From an uncultured Lachnospiraceae bacterium (lineage in GTDB: Bacteria; Bacillota; Clostridia; Lachnospirales; Lachnospiraceae), in the NCBI GenBank assembly GCA_947176965.1, contig CAMWSU010000009.1:1-52462 (forward strand): a stretch of DNA of 52,462 bases. Direction: 5' to 3'. Every line of letters starts with the position of its first letter. The first letter of the stretch is position 1. Below the pieces are notes generated by a model. It saw only the letters and a program-made list of their open reading frames with translations. It did no database searches and was not told where the DNA came from. The position numbers and the translations under genes were made by a program. Shown here one piece after another: positions 8,430 to 16,213 of the stretch.

Positions 8430-9548
8430 ATGGAAGAAAAGAAGACAATACTCATAGCAGACGATGCGGATATTAACCGCGAGATATTAAAGGAAGTCTT
8501 TAAGGAGCAGTTTTGTATCCTTGAGGCGGTGGACGGCGCGCAGGCGATCGAGATTCTGGATGCCAGACATGATGAGATCGTGATGCTGTTCCTTGACCTG
8601 ATGATGCCGAAAAAGAACGGCTTGGAGGTCATGGAGCATATGACGGAAAAAGGCTATATGGATCGGATTCCCGTTATTATGATCACGGGAGAGGCGACGG
8701 CGGATTCCGACTTAAAGGCGTACGAGTACGGAGCGTCGGATATTATTTACAAGCCGTTTAACGCGAAGGTCGTTATGCGCCGTACATTAAACGTGCTGGA
8801 GCTGTTCGAGAAGCGTATCGACATGGAGGCAAAGCTGGAGGAGCGGACGAATAAGCTTGTCCAAATGCAGAAGCGGCTGGAAAAGAATAACGAGTTTTTG
8901 ATCAATGCACTAAGCTCCGTTGTCGAGTTCAGAAGCTTAGAGTCGGGCGAGCATATTAAGAGAGTGAAATATTTTACGCGGATCTTGATGAATTATATGA
9001 TGAAATTTCATCCGGAATACGGTTTGACCAAGGAGCAGGTTAGTCTGATCGTCAATGCGTCCGCACTGCATGATATTGGAAAGATCACGATTCCCGACAG
9101 TATTTTGTTAAAGCCCGGAAAGCTGACCTCGACAGAGTTCGAGCAGATGAAGAAGCATACGACGAACGGCTGTGACCTTCTAGAGCGGTTTAAGCAGGAG
9201 GAGAGCGAATTTTATAAGTATTGCTATGATATCTGCCGCCACCACCATGAGCGCTATAACGGCAAGGGTTATCCCGACGGCTTAAAGGGCGAGGAGATTC
9301 CGATTTGGGCGCAGGTCGTATCCATTGTGGATGTATATGACGCCTTGGTGAGCAAGCGTGTTTACAAGATGGCATATCCGGCGGAGGAAGCCGTTCACAT
9401 GATACATAACGGAGAGTGCGGAGAGTTCTCGCCGAAGGTAATGCATTGCTTTGATATGGCAAAGGACGATCTGTTTGAGATCGGAGAGGGAATTTCGTAT
9501 GTGGATGCCGCTACCGCAATGACGCGGCTCACGGACACTGCGTTGTAA
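8430..9548 (+). CDS. Response regulator with HD-GYP cyclic-di-GMP phosphodiesterase domain
   Basis: This 372-residue two-domain protein has an N-terminal receiver domain (about 1-125) with acidic pocket Asp11/Asp12, phospho-acceptor Asp56 in LFLDLMMP, Thr86 and Lys108 in IIYKPF. A helical linker (about 125-160) leads to the HD-GYP domain. That domain has GEH (His175), HDIGK (His214, Asp215) and HHERYNGKGYPDG (272-284), so all diagnostic metal and substrate residues are present. Such proteins hydrolyse cyclic di-GMP when phosphorylated. No histidine kinase gene is nearby, so it is probably an orphan regulator. The start is the ATG at 8430; a GTG one codon earlier is less likely. With a flagellar operon and a Tad pilus in the same window, a motile/sessile switching role is plausible but inferred. 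Confidence 0.93.
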   Translation: MEEKKTILIADDADINREILKEVFKEQFCILEAVDGAQAIEILDARHDEIVMLFLDLMMPKKNGLEVMEHMTEKGYMDRIPVIMITGEATADSDLKAYEYGASDIIYKPFNAKVVMRRTLNVLELFEKRIDMEAKLEERTNKLVQMQKRLEKNNEFLINALSSVVEFRSLESGEHIKRVKYFTRILMNYMMKFHPEYGLTKEQVSLIVNASALHDIGKITIPDSILLKPGKLTSTEFEQMKKHTTNGCDLLERFKQEESEFYKYCYDICRHHHERYNGKGYPDGLKGEEIPIWAQVVSIVDVYDALVSKRVYKMAYPAEEAVHMIHNGECGEFSPKVMHCFDMAKDDLFEIGEGISYVDAATAMTRLTDTAL

Positions 9549-9569
9549 GGATCGTGTGACGAATAAAAT

Positions 9570-9615
9570 AACAGCCTGATACGGAATCGGGAGAAGATTC
9601 TGTATCGGGCTGTTT
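9570..9615 (+). terminator. Terminator after the HD-GYP regulator
   Basis: Left arm 9570-9588 pairs with right arm 9596-9614 through about 19 positions with two G-U pairs, and TTTT follows on the forward strand. The reverse strand also has a T-rich flank (TATTTTATTC), so it may serve the converging Rpn-like gene too. Confidence 0.8.
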
Positions 9616-9639
9616 TCATGTTATGAGGGGAAACGCGGG

Positions 9640-10503
9640 TTAGGTCAACTGCAGAACTTCGGTTTCGATTTTTTTTAATTCATCGAGTGATAGTGCCGGA
9701 ACACAGTCCGCGATTTCATCAAGCGACATTTTTCCCTTTTTAATTAATTTTTCGGCCGTTTCTCTTGCGGTTTCTTTTGCGGTCTTTTTTGCTGTGCTGT
9801 CTTCAATATCCTTTGTATAAGCCTTCAATATCTGCTCGTCATCAAATAATGTCATCATCATATCCACAACCTCCTGTTCCTTACTTTCCAAGTATTCTTT
9901 AAGAATATCCCGATCTTTACAGATACGAATGGTTTCAGTTATTGCCTGTTTCGTATTTCCATATTGTGTTCTCTGTTCATTATATACTTTAGAGAAAATG
10001 ATATACTGCCCGATAATATCTTCTTTGGTTTCTTGATATAAGACTTTTACTTCTGCGTCAATGGCAATCTTTGCACCATCAAAAAATTCTTTTGAAAGCG
10101 ATATGGTTTCGGGAATATTTTTTCGGTCACCGGTAAATATGACATACAGTTCAGGCGTGGGCATATTCACTTTTTTGCTTCCGTATAGGTTTTGATTGGT
10201 ACGTTTAAAGTAATCATGATAAGTCTGTATCAGATACATCAGCGCCCGAATGATGATATTGAGAGTCCATGTAGACTGACTTTCCACCAATACCATTAGC
10301 CGATCGCCTACAGAAAAACCGAGGTCGTTATAGTCTGCATCAATTAGTACATGCTTGATCGTAACATCTTTTATTTCTTCTTCTGTTACATTGTTATCTT
10401 CCGGATGGAGTGCCTGATATAATTGGAGCAGGTATTTTTTGTCCTGAAATAAACTTGTGAATACACTGTCCTTTATCTTGCGTTTTGGAATGCTCTCTGC
10501 CAT
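9640..10503 (-). CDS. Rpn-like PD-(D/E)XK nuclease / putative transposase-family protein
   Basis: This 287-residue protein has the layout of the Rpn family of recombination-promoting nucleases. An N-terminal KDSVFTSLFQDKKYLLQLYQAL is followed by a nuclease core with DADYNDLGF and LMVLVESQS (Asp then Glu-x-Gln, the PD-(D/E)XK-like active site), and then LMYLIQTYHDYF. A repetitive helical tail (AKKTAKETARETAEKLI) ends it. Members occur in many near-identical copies per genome in Lachnospiraceae and behave like mobile or recently spreading genes. The gene is clearly more A+T-rich than its neighbours, consistent with acquisition. It has its own promoter (10571-10599) and no operon partner. Biological role in this organism unknown. 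Confidence 0.82.
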   Translation of the reverse strand: MAESIPKRKIKDSVFTSLFQDKKYLLQLYQALHPEDNNVTEEEIKDVTIKHVLIDADYNDLGFSVGDRLMVLVESQSTWTLNIIIRALMYLIQTYHDYFKRTNQNLYGSKKVNMPTPELYVIFTGDRKNIPETISLSKEFFDGAKIAIDAEVKVLYQETKEDIIGQYIIFSKVYNEQRTQYGNTKQAITETIRICKDRDILKEYLESKEQEVVDMMMTLFDDEQILKAYTKDIEDSTAKKTAKETARETAEKLIKKGKMSLDEIADCVPALSLDELKKIETEVLQLT

Positions 10504-10570
10504 TTTATGTCCTCGTTTCTGAAAATATCAGCAAATCAAAATTATATAGATTATTTCTGCTGACATGTTA

Positions 10571-10599
10571 AGTATACAAAAAAAAATATATACTTACAA
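10571..10599 (-). promoter_or_regulatory. Candidate promoter for the Rpn-like gene
   Basis: On the reverse strand TTGTAA (10594-10599) and TATACT (10571-10576) have a 17-base spacer containing a T9 run. It sits about 70 bases before the start at 10503. Confidence 0.55.
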
Positions 10600-10675
10600 T
10601 AAAATTCATATGAAAATCTGCGCCAATAATATCCTGTTATAACAAAAAACAAATAACAACCTGCATGTTATGTGA

Positions 10676-10704
10676 TTGACGGCTTGGTACGGCTTTGATA
10701 AAAT
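10676..10704 (+). promoter_or_regulatory. Sigma-A promoter for the hemerythrin-receiver gene
   Basis: TTGACG (10676-10681), a 17-base spacer and TAAAAT (10699-10704) lie immediately upstream. An AAGGGAGGG ribosome binding site (10714-10722) and the GTG start at 10730 follow, leaving a leader of about 20 bases. Confidence 0.68.
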
Positions 10705-10729
10705 AGAAATAATAAGGGAGGGTATTTCG

Positions 10730-12076
10730 GTGAAGCAGGTTAAATGGGATGATAGATATAAGCTTGGTGTGGAGGTGCTCGATAAAGAGCATAAACAGCT
10801 TTTCGCAACGATGGATCGACTCTTAAAGCTCAGCGAGAACGAAGAAAAAAGCGAGTGGGCATGCCGGGAAGGAGTGAAATATCTAAAAAATCACTCTCTG
10901 GAGCATTTTGAGCATGAGGAAAGCTATATGGAGTCGATCGGCTACAGTGAGTATGCGGTACATAAACGTCTGCATAATGATTTTCGCAATAATACGCTGC
11001 CGGCGCTTGAGAAAGAGATGGAGGAGTCCAAATATTCTATGGATTCCATCCGGCATTTTTTAAGTGTTTGTATCGGCTGGGTAGTCGGGCATACGCTGTC
11101 GGAGGATTTGGCGATCGGGGGAAAAAAGAACAGTAAATGGCTCGAAATTCCGCAAGAAAAAGAGCAGGAGATCATGGAGCAGGATATTATTCAGCTGCTG
11201 CAGGAGCTGTATCGGCTGGATGCGAGAATGATCAGCAGTCAGTATGCCGGAGAGAATTTCGGAAAAATGATCTGCTGCCGTTTTACTTATCGTGGCGAGG
11301 AGAAGCAAAAATGGGAGATCACGCTTGTTTATGAAGAAAAGCTTTTGCTGAAGATCGTGGGGGCAATCTTTAATACGGAATATAAAAAAGTGGACGAAAT
11401 GGTGATCAATATCGGCAGGTACCTTTCCAAGCAGTTTATGGAACGGGTAAAGGAAAGTTTCCCGGCGCTGGCTTCGTTTACATTGGAAAAAGAAAATCTG
11501 CTGACCCATGAGCAGCTTGTGGATTCCTTTGAACGCACGCAGCCTGCCTGCAGCCTGCTGTTTGATACGGGCGAGGGCTATTTTGCGTTCTGCGCGGTAT
11601 CCGCCGAGCTTGTCCGCGGAAAGAGCGCGACCGGCATCAACCACGAAAATGCAATGGATGCGGTGAAACAATATCTGGTGAAAGAGAATGATTCATGGAA
11701 ACATCAAAAGAAAAAAATTCTGGTCGTGGATGATTCGGATTTTATACGGGGCAAGATCGTGGAGCTTTTTGCGGATGATTATGAGGTGACGGAGGTCGCC
11801 TCCAGTTTGACCGCAATTCAAAGTATTACGGTAAACAGACCGGATCTGGTTCTCTTAGATTATGAAATGCCTGTCTGTGACGGAAGGCAGACCTTGGAAA
11901 TGATTCGTTCGGAAAAGGCGACGGCGAACATTCCGGTTATTTTTCTGACCGGAAGAGGCGACAGAGAGAGCGTGAAAAAAGTGATGGAGCTAAAGCCGGA
12001 AGGTTACCTTCTAAAGTCGATGCCGGAGGACATGATCAAAAAGGGCGTGGCTGATTTTTTTGCAGGTATAGGATAA
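10730..12076 (+). CDS. Bacteriohemerythrin - CheX-like - receiver protein
   Basis: This 448-residue cytoplasmic protein has three domains. Residues 1-135 are a hemerythrin domain with candidate diiron ligands His21, His55, His59, Glu63, His78 and His82. Residues about 150-310 resemble the CheC/CheX/FliY phosphatase-like fold (FGKMICCRF and EMVINIGRYLSKQF); the usual catalytic Glu-Asn pair is not obvious. Residues about 325-448 are a receiver domain with ILVVDDSDF and LVLLDYEMP, which contains the phospho-acceptor Asp. Hemerythrin domains bind O2 or NO, so the protein probably couples oxygen sensing to phospho-signalling, possibly chemotaxis; that link is inferred. The GTG start at 10730 has AAGGGAGGG at correct spacing. 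The gene is monocistronic, with its own promoter and terminator. Confidence 0.86.
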   Translation: MKQVKWDDRYKLGVEVLDKEHKQLFATMDRLLKLSENEEKSEWACREGVKYLKNHSLEHFEHEESYMESIGYSEYAVHKRLHNDFRNNTLPALEKEMEESKYSMDSIRHFLSVCIGWVVGHTLSEDLAIGGKKNSKWLEIPQEKEQEIMEQDIIQLLQELYRLDARMISSQYAGENFGKMICCRFTYRGEEKQKWEITLVYEEKLLLKIVGAIFNTEYKKVDEMVINIGRYLSKQFMERVKESFPALASFTLEKENLLTHEQLVDSFERTQPACSLLFDTGEGYFAFCAVSAELVRGKSATGINHENAMDAVKQYLVKENDSWKHQKKKILVVDDSDFIRGKIVELFADDYEVTEVASSLTAIQSITVNRPDLVLLDYEMPVCDGRQTLEMIRSEKATANIPVIFLTGRGDRESVKKVMELKPEGYLLKSMPEDMIKKGVADFFAGIG

Positions 12077-12097
12077 AAAGTGATAGGTAAAAAAACG

Positions 12098-12136
12098 AAA
12101 CGGGGAAAACTGATTTTTTTCAGCTTCCCCGTTTTT
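12098..12136 (+). terminator. Terminator after the hemerythrin-receiver gene
   Basis: AAACGGGGAA (12098-12107) pairs with TTCCCCGTTT (12125-12134), with an inner CTGA/TCAG pairing, and T5 follows. Confidence 0.8.
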
Positions 12137-12190
12137 CATGCAAGAAAAAAGCCCTAGAACCCGCATAAATGCAAGCCCTAAGACTTCCCG

Positions 12191-12263
12191 TGCACCGCCA
12201 GGGGCTCGAACCCTGGACACCCTGATTAAGAGTCAGGTGCTCTACCAACTGAGCTAGCGGTGC
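12191..12263 (-). tRNA. tRNA-Lys (anticodon CTT)
   Basis: The reverse strand folds into a complete 73-base cloverleaf. The 7-bp acceptor stem is GCACCGC with GCGGTGC, the discriminator is A, the D-loop contains AGTTGGTA, the anticodon stem CCTGA/TCAGG encloses CTCTTAA with anticodon CTT, and the T-arm contains GGTTCGAGCC. The 3' CCA is not encoded, because CGG follows the discriminator. Confidence 0.96.
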
Positions 12264-12326
12264 GTCTTGTTTTCTGACAGCGGAAACTGTGCAGAGCGCT
12301 TTTAAGTTGTTTACAACGCAAGAGTT

Positions 12327-12355
12327 ATTATAGTATAATGCTTTTTGTTTGGCAA
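12327..12355 (-). promoter_or_regulatory. Promoter of tRNA-Lys
   Basis: On the reverse strand TTGCCA (12350-12355), a 17-base spacer and a perfect TATAAT (12327-12332) lie about 65 bases upstream of the tRNA 5' end. Confidence 0.8.
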
Positions 12356-12436
12356 GCTTTTTTTTCAAATTTTTCAAAAAACAGGAAATAAAGGATATTT
12401 CAGGTAGCAAAATCAGGCAAAATGGAGGAAAAACGG

Positions 12437-14245
12437 ATGATACGGGAAAGAATCAAAGCGCTGCAGGAACTGATGAGCGAGCGGGGGATCGATTATTATG
12501 TCATTCCCTCGGACGATTACCACAGCTCGGAGTATGTACATGAGTATTTTAAGTGCAGGGCGTACATGTCGGGATTTACCGGTTCGGCGGGAACTCTGAT
12601 CGTGGGTAAAGACAGCGCGGGTCTGTGGACCGACGGCAGATATTTTCTGCAGGCGGAGGAGCAGCTGAAGGGCAGCGGGATCGTGCTTTATCGATCAGGT
12701 GAAAAAGGTGTCCCGACGATAACAGAATACCTTACGGATGCGTTAGCGGACGGCGGCGTGCTTGGATTTGACGGGCGCGTCATCACAAAATCGTTTGTGG
12801 ACAGACTGTTTGCATCGCTGAATGAGCGCAAGCGGGGAGCGTCTGATTCGGTGACGCTCCATTATGATGAGGACTTGGTTGACAAGGTGTGGAAGGACCG
12901 CCCGGTGCTTGCTGCGGAGCCTGCGTATGAGCTGGACGTTTGTTATGCCGGCGAGAGCCGTGCGGATAAGCTTGCACGTGTCCGCGCCGAGCTTGCAAAG
13001 CGGGAGGCGGACTGTCTGATCCTGACAAGCTTGGATGACATTGCATGGCTGCTCAATATCCGGGGCGGCGACGTTGCGTATAATCCGGTCGTGCGTTCTT
13101 ATTTTCTGTTGGAAAAGGATGGCGGTATTTTATACGTGGATCAAAAAGCATGCCCGCCGGAACTGACCGCCTCACTCGAAAATGACAATATCGTCATAAA
13201 AGAGTATCATGCGATCTATGACGATGTGCGGGCACTTGCGGACGGCACGGTCGTACAGTGGGACGAACAGGTAGTCAATTATGCGCTGATCCAAAAACTG
13301 AATCCCGGGTGTACGGTCGTTCCTTATGAGAACCCGACGCTGCTCTTTAAGGCGTGCAAAAATCCGACCGAGGTAGAAAATATGCGCAAAGCGCATATAA
13401 AGGACGGTGTGGCGCTGTGCAAGTTCCTTTGCTGGCTGGATAAGGCCGTCCCGGAAGGAAATGTGACAGAGATGTCAGCGGCGGAAAAGCTCGAGGAGTT
13501 TCGCTGTGAGCAGGAGAATTACCGGGGACAGAGCTTTGAACCGATCATCGGCTATGGTGCGCACGGTGCGATCATTCATTACAGTGCGACAGAGGAGAGC
13601 AATGTGACATTAAAGCCGGAAGGCTTTGTACTCATGGATACAGGCGGGCAATACCTGGAAGGCACGACCGACGTGACGAGAACCGTTGCACTCGGGGAGC
13701 TGACGGACGAACAAAAGAAGCATTTTACGGCGGTCTTAAAGGGAAACCTGAATCTGGCGTCAGCGGTATTTATGGAGGGAACGACGGGCTTAAATCTTGA
13801 TTTTTTGGCGAGAAAGGCGCTGTGGGAGATGGGGCTTGATTATCGTCACGGCACGGGGCACGGTGTCGGATATTTCCTGAATGTCCATGAGGGACCGAAT
13901 GCGTTCCGCTTAAAAGCGGCAACAGGAAGGGAGACGAAAACGCCGTTCGTGGAAGGCATGATCACATCGGACGAGCCGGGCGTGTATTTTGACGGTCAAT
14001 ACGGGATCCGTTTGGAGAATCTCGTTGTCTGCTGCAAAGACCGTATGACGGAGTACGGGCAGCTTCTGCGCCATGAATATCTGACGATGGCACCGTTTGA
14101 CTTGCGCGCGGTGGAGCCGTCGATGCTGACGGGAGCGGAAAAGGCGGCGCTGAACGCCTATCATAAAAAGATTTATGATACGATCAGCCCGATGTTAGAT
14201 AAAGAAGAACAAGAATGGCTTGCACAGGCGACGGCGGAAGTGTGA
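12437..14245 (+). CDS. pepP: Xaa-Pro aminopeptidase (aminopeptidase P, M24B)
   Basis: This 602-residue protein belongs to the long aminopeptidase P class, with two creatinase-like N-terminal domains (about 1-140 and 160-300) and a C-terminal pita-bread catalytic domain. Dimetal-site residues are visible: DTGGQYLEGTTDVTRT carries the two aspartates, HGTGHGVG the histidine, and SDEPGVYFDG and GIRLEN the two glutamates. It removes N-terminal residues that precede proline. The start at 12437 follows GGAGG by 9 bases; an upstream ATG at 12422 overlaps that site and is not used here. There is no signal peptide, so it is cytoplasmic. Its stop codon lies inside the outer stem of a predicted RNA structure (14240-14324). 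Secure call. Confidence 0.95.
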   Translation: MIRERIKALQELMSERGIDYYVIPSDDYHSSEYVHEYFKCRAYMSGFTGSAGTLIVGKDSAGLWTDGRYFLQAEEQLKGSGIVLYRSGEKGVPTITEYLTDALADGGVLGFDGRVITKSFVDRLFASLNERKRGASDSVTLHYDEDLVDKVWKDRPVLAAEPAYELDVCYAGESRADKLARVRAELAKREADCLILTSLDDIAWLLNIRGGDVAYNPVVRSYFLLEKDGGILYVDQKACPPELTASLENDNIVIKEYHAIYDDVRALADGTVVQWDEQVVNYALIQKLNPGCTVVPYENPTLLFKACKNPTEVENMRKAHIKDGVALCKFLCWLDKAVPEGNVTEMSAAEKLEEFRCEQENYRGQSFEPIIGYGAHGAIIHYSATEESNVTLKPEGFVLMDTGGQYLEGTTDVTRTVALGELTDEQKKHFTAVLKGNLNLASAVFMEGTTGLNLDFLARKALWEMGLDYRHGTGHGVGYFLNVHEGPNAFRLKAATGRETKTPFVEGMITSDEPGVYFDGQYGIRLENLVVCCKDRMTEYGQLLRHEYLTMAPFDLRAVEPSMLTGAEKAALNAYHKKIYDTISPMLDKEEQEWLAQATAEV

Positions 14246-14355
14246 GAAGAAAATCTAACGCTCACAGCAAAGGCTGTTTCGCGAAGATTTTCTACGGTTC
14301 CGCGAAGCGGAACCTTTCTCACACCGAAGAATGCCTTGAAAAACAGGCATTCTTC
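14240..14355 (+). other. Structured intergenic RNA element between pepP and tatD
   Basis: Several pairings nest cleanly. An outer stem GTGTGAGAA/TTCTCACAC (14240-14248 with 14316-14324) encloses two arms: GAAAATCT with AGATTTTC (14249-14256 with 14285-14292), itself capped by CAGC/GCTG, and GGTTCCGC/GCGGAACC (14296-14303 with 14307-14314). A separate 11-bp hairpin, GAAGAATGCCT with AGGCATTCTTC (14326-14355), follows. The pepP stop codon is in the outer stem. There is no clear T-tract, so this is not a simple terminator. Function unknown. Confidence 0.6.
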
Positions 14356-14380
14356 GCATGGATTTAAGAGAGGAAAAACC

Positions 14381-15145
14381 ATGATTTTTGACACGCATGC
14401 ACATTATGATGACAGTGTGTTTGACGCAGACCGCGATGAGCTGCTTCGGGGGATGGCGGAAAACGGGATCGGCACGATCGTCAATATCGGGGCGGATATC
14501 AAAACGAGCGCGGCAACGGTGGCGCTGACGGAGCGTTATCCTTTTCTATACGGGGCGGTGGGGGTGCATCCGTCTGAGACGGATGCGCTGACGGAGCGCG
14601 ATATGGAGCAGCTGAAAAGCGACTGCGCGCATCCGAAGATCGTGGCGGTCGGGGAGATCGGGCTGGATTATCATTATCCCGATACGAACCGGGAGCTTCA
14701 GCAGCGCTGGTTTGTGCGTCAGCTTGCACTGGCAAGGGAAGTGCAGCTTCCGGTCGTGATCCATTCGCGGGATGCGGCGAATGATACGATGCAGATCATG
14801 AAAGAGCAGCATTGCGAGGAGATCGGCGGCGTTGTTCATTGTTTTTCCTATTCAAAGGAGCTTGCGCTGCAATACGTGGACATGGGATTTTATATCGGTG
14901 TCGGAGGCGTGATCACATTTTCGAATGCCAAAAAGCTTGTGGAGGCGGTGAGGGCGGTTCCGCTGGAGCGTATCGTGCTGGAGACGGACGCGCCGTATCT
15001 TTCGCCGGCGCCGGAGAGGGGCAGCCGCAACCATTCGGGAAAGCTTTGGTTTGTGGCGGAAAAGCTTGCTGATCTGAAAGGTGTGACGGTGCAGGAATTG
15101 ATCCGTATCACAGAGGAGAATGCCCGCAGGCTTTACCGCATCTGA
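14381..15145 (+). CDS. tatD: TatD family metal-dependent hydrolase / DNase
   Basis: This 254-residue amidohydrolase-fold TIM barrel has the TatD metal motifs: FDTHAHYDD near the N-terminus, GEIGLDYHYP near residue 95, PVVIHSRDA, GVVHCFSYS and LETDAPYLSP. TatD enzymes are 3'-5' exonucleases or deoxyribonucleases linked to DNA repair and quality control. The start at 14381 is preferred because AGAGAGG lies 9 bases upstream; a longer frame from 14336 would pass through the upstream hairpin. The gene precedes rsmA, a very common tatD-rsmA arrangement in Firmicutes, although rnmV, often between them, is absent here. Secure call. Confidence 0.95.
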   Translation: MIFDTHAHYDDSVFDADRDELLRGMAENGIGTIVNIGADIKTSAATVALTERYPFLYGAVGVHPSETDALTERDMEQLKSDCAHPKIVAVGEIGLDYHYPDTNRELQQRWFVRQLALAREVQLPVVIHSRDAANDTMQIMKEQHCEEIGGVVHCFSYSKELALQYVDMGFYIGVGGVITFSNAKKLVEAVRAVPLERIVLETDAPYLSPAPERGSRNHSGKLWFVAEKLADLKGVTVQELIRITEENARRLYRI

Positions 15146-15229
15146 CGCTTGTTTTTTACGGAATAGGATCCCACCGCAGGGTGATATGCCGTCTGAGAAG
15201 GCATATCCGGAAAGGAGAATGCTGCAATT

Positions 15230-16093
15230 ATGGCAGATCTTGGCGATCCGCAGAACACGATCGCGGTTTTGCAGAAATATCAATTTCATTTTCAAAAAAA
15301 ATTCGGACAGAATTTTCTGATCGACAAGCGTGTGCTCGGGCGGATCATGGATGCGGCCGAAATCGGGAAAGATGACTGCGTGATCGAGGTCGGCCCGGGT
15401 ATCGGGACGATGACGCAGTATCTTGCAGAACGGGCGAGGGAAGTTGTGGCAGTCGAGATCGACAAAATGCTCATTCCGATCTTGGAGGATACGCTTTCCG
15501 CGTACGGCAATGTGACCGTGTTAAACGAGGATATTCTCAAGGTGGATATTGGCGCGCTCGTGCAGGAAAGAAATCACGGGCAGCCCGTTAAGCTTGTGGC
15601 GAATCTCCCCTATTATATCACGACGCCGATCATCATGGGGCTGCTGGAGAGTGACGTGCCAATCGAAAGCATCACGGTCATGGTGCAAAAGGAGGTTGCG
15701 GAGCGCATGCAGGCGAAGCCGGGGACAAAGGATTACGGCGCGCTCTCGCTTGCCGTGCAATATTACGCAAACGCGGAGGTTGTCGCGAATGTGCCGCAAA
15801 ACTGTTTTATCCCGCGCCCGCAGGTCGGCAGCGCGGTCATCAGACTGACCTGTTACGAGAAGCCGCCCGTTGAGGTGAAAGATGCCGGGCTCATGTTTGC
15901 CGTGATACGCGCCGTATTCAATCAGCGGCGAAAGACAATGGTGAACAGTATTGCGAATGCTAGGGAGCTTGGCGTTTCAAAGGAGCAGGCGCTGTCCGCA
16001 TTGGATCGGATGGGAGAGAGCCAGACCGTGCGGGGAGAGACCTTTTCACTTATGCAGTTTGCGCAGTTTACCGATTTTCTTTTCGATTCGTGA
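15230..16093 (+). CDS. rsmA: 16S rRNA dimethyladenosine transferase
   Basis: This 287-residue protein has all the RsmA/KsgA hallmarks. FGQNFLID near the N-terminus is the substrate-site signature, VIEVGPGIGTMT is the SAM-binding motif I, VVAVEID binds the ribose, and VANLPYYITTPI carries the catalytic NLPY. The C-terminal helical domain contains FNQRRKTMVNSI. It dimethylates two adjacent adenosines in the 3' hairpin of 16S rRNA during 30S assembly. AAAGGAG lies upstream of the start with a slightly long spacing (about 12 bases). It lies 84 bases downstream of tatD and is probably cotranscribed. Confidence 0.97.
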   Translation: MADLGDPQNTIAVLQKYQFHFQKKFGQNFLIDKRVLGRIMDAAEIGKDDCVIEVGPGIGTMTQYLAERAREVVAVEIDKMLIPILEDTLSAYGNVTVLNEDILKVDIGALVQERNHGQPVKLVANLPYYITTPIIMGLLESDVPIESITVMVQKEVAERMQAKPGTKDYGALSLAVQYYANAEVVANVPQNCFIPRPQVGSAVIRLTCYEKPPVEVKDAGLMFAVIRAVFNQRRKTMVNSIANARELGVSKEQALSALDRMGESQTVRGETFSLMQFAQFTDFLFDS

Positions 16094-16102
16094 AAGTCTA
16101 TT

Positions 16103-16131
16103 TTGACATTGCGGTATGCGTATGATACACT
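16103..16131 (+). promoter_or_regulatory. Promoter for the TPR/AAA-like gene and glgB
   Basis: A perfect TTGACA (16103-16108) with TACACT (16126-16131) at a 17-base spacing lies just after the rsmA stop. The -10 is weak, and an overlapping GATACA is an alternative. Confidence 0.5.
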
Positions 16132-16213
16132 TAGCTAGAAAGTGTATATATAGTGGATTTTCACAGAATGACCTGTTAAAAAGCACAAGCTGTAGATGTA
16201 TGAGGTGGCTGCC

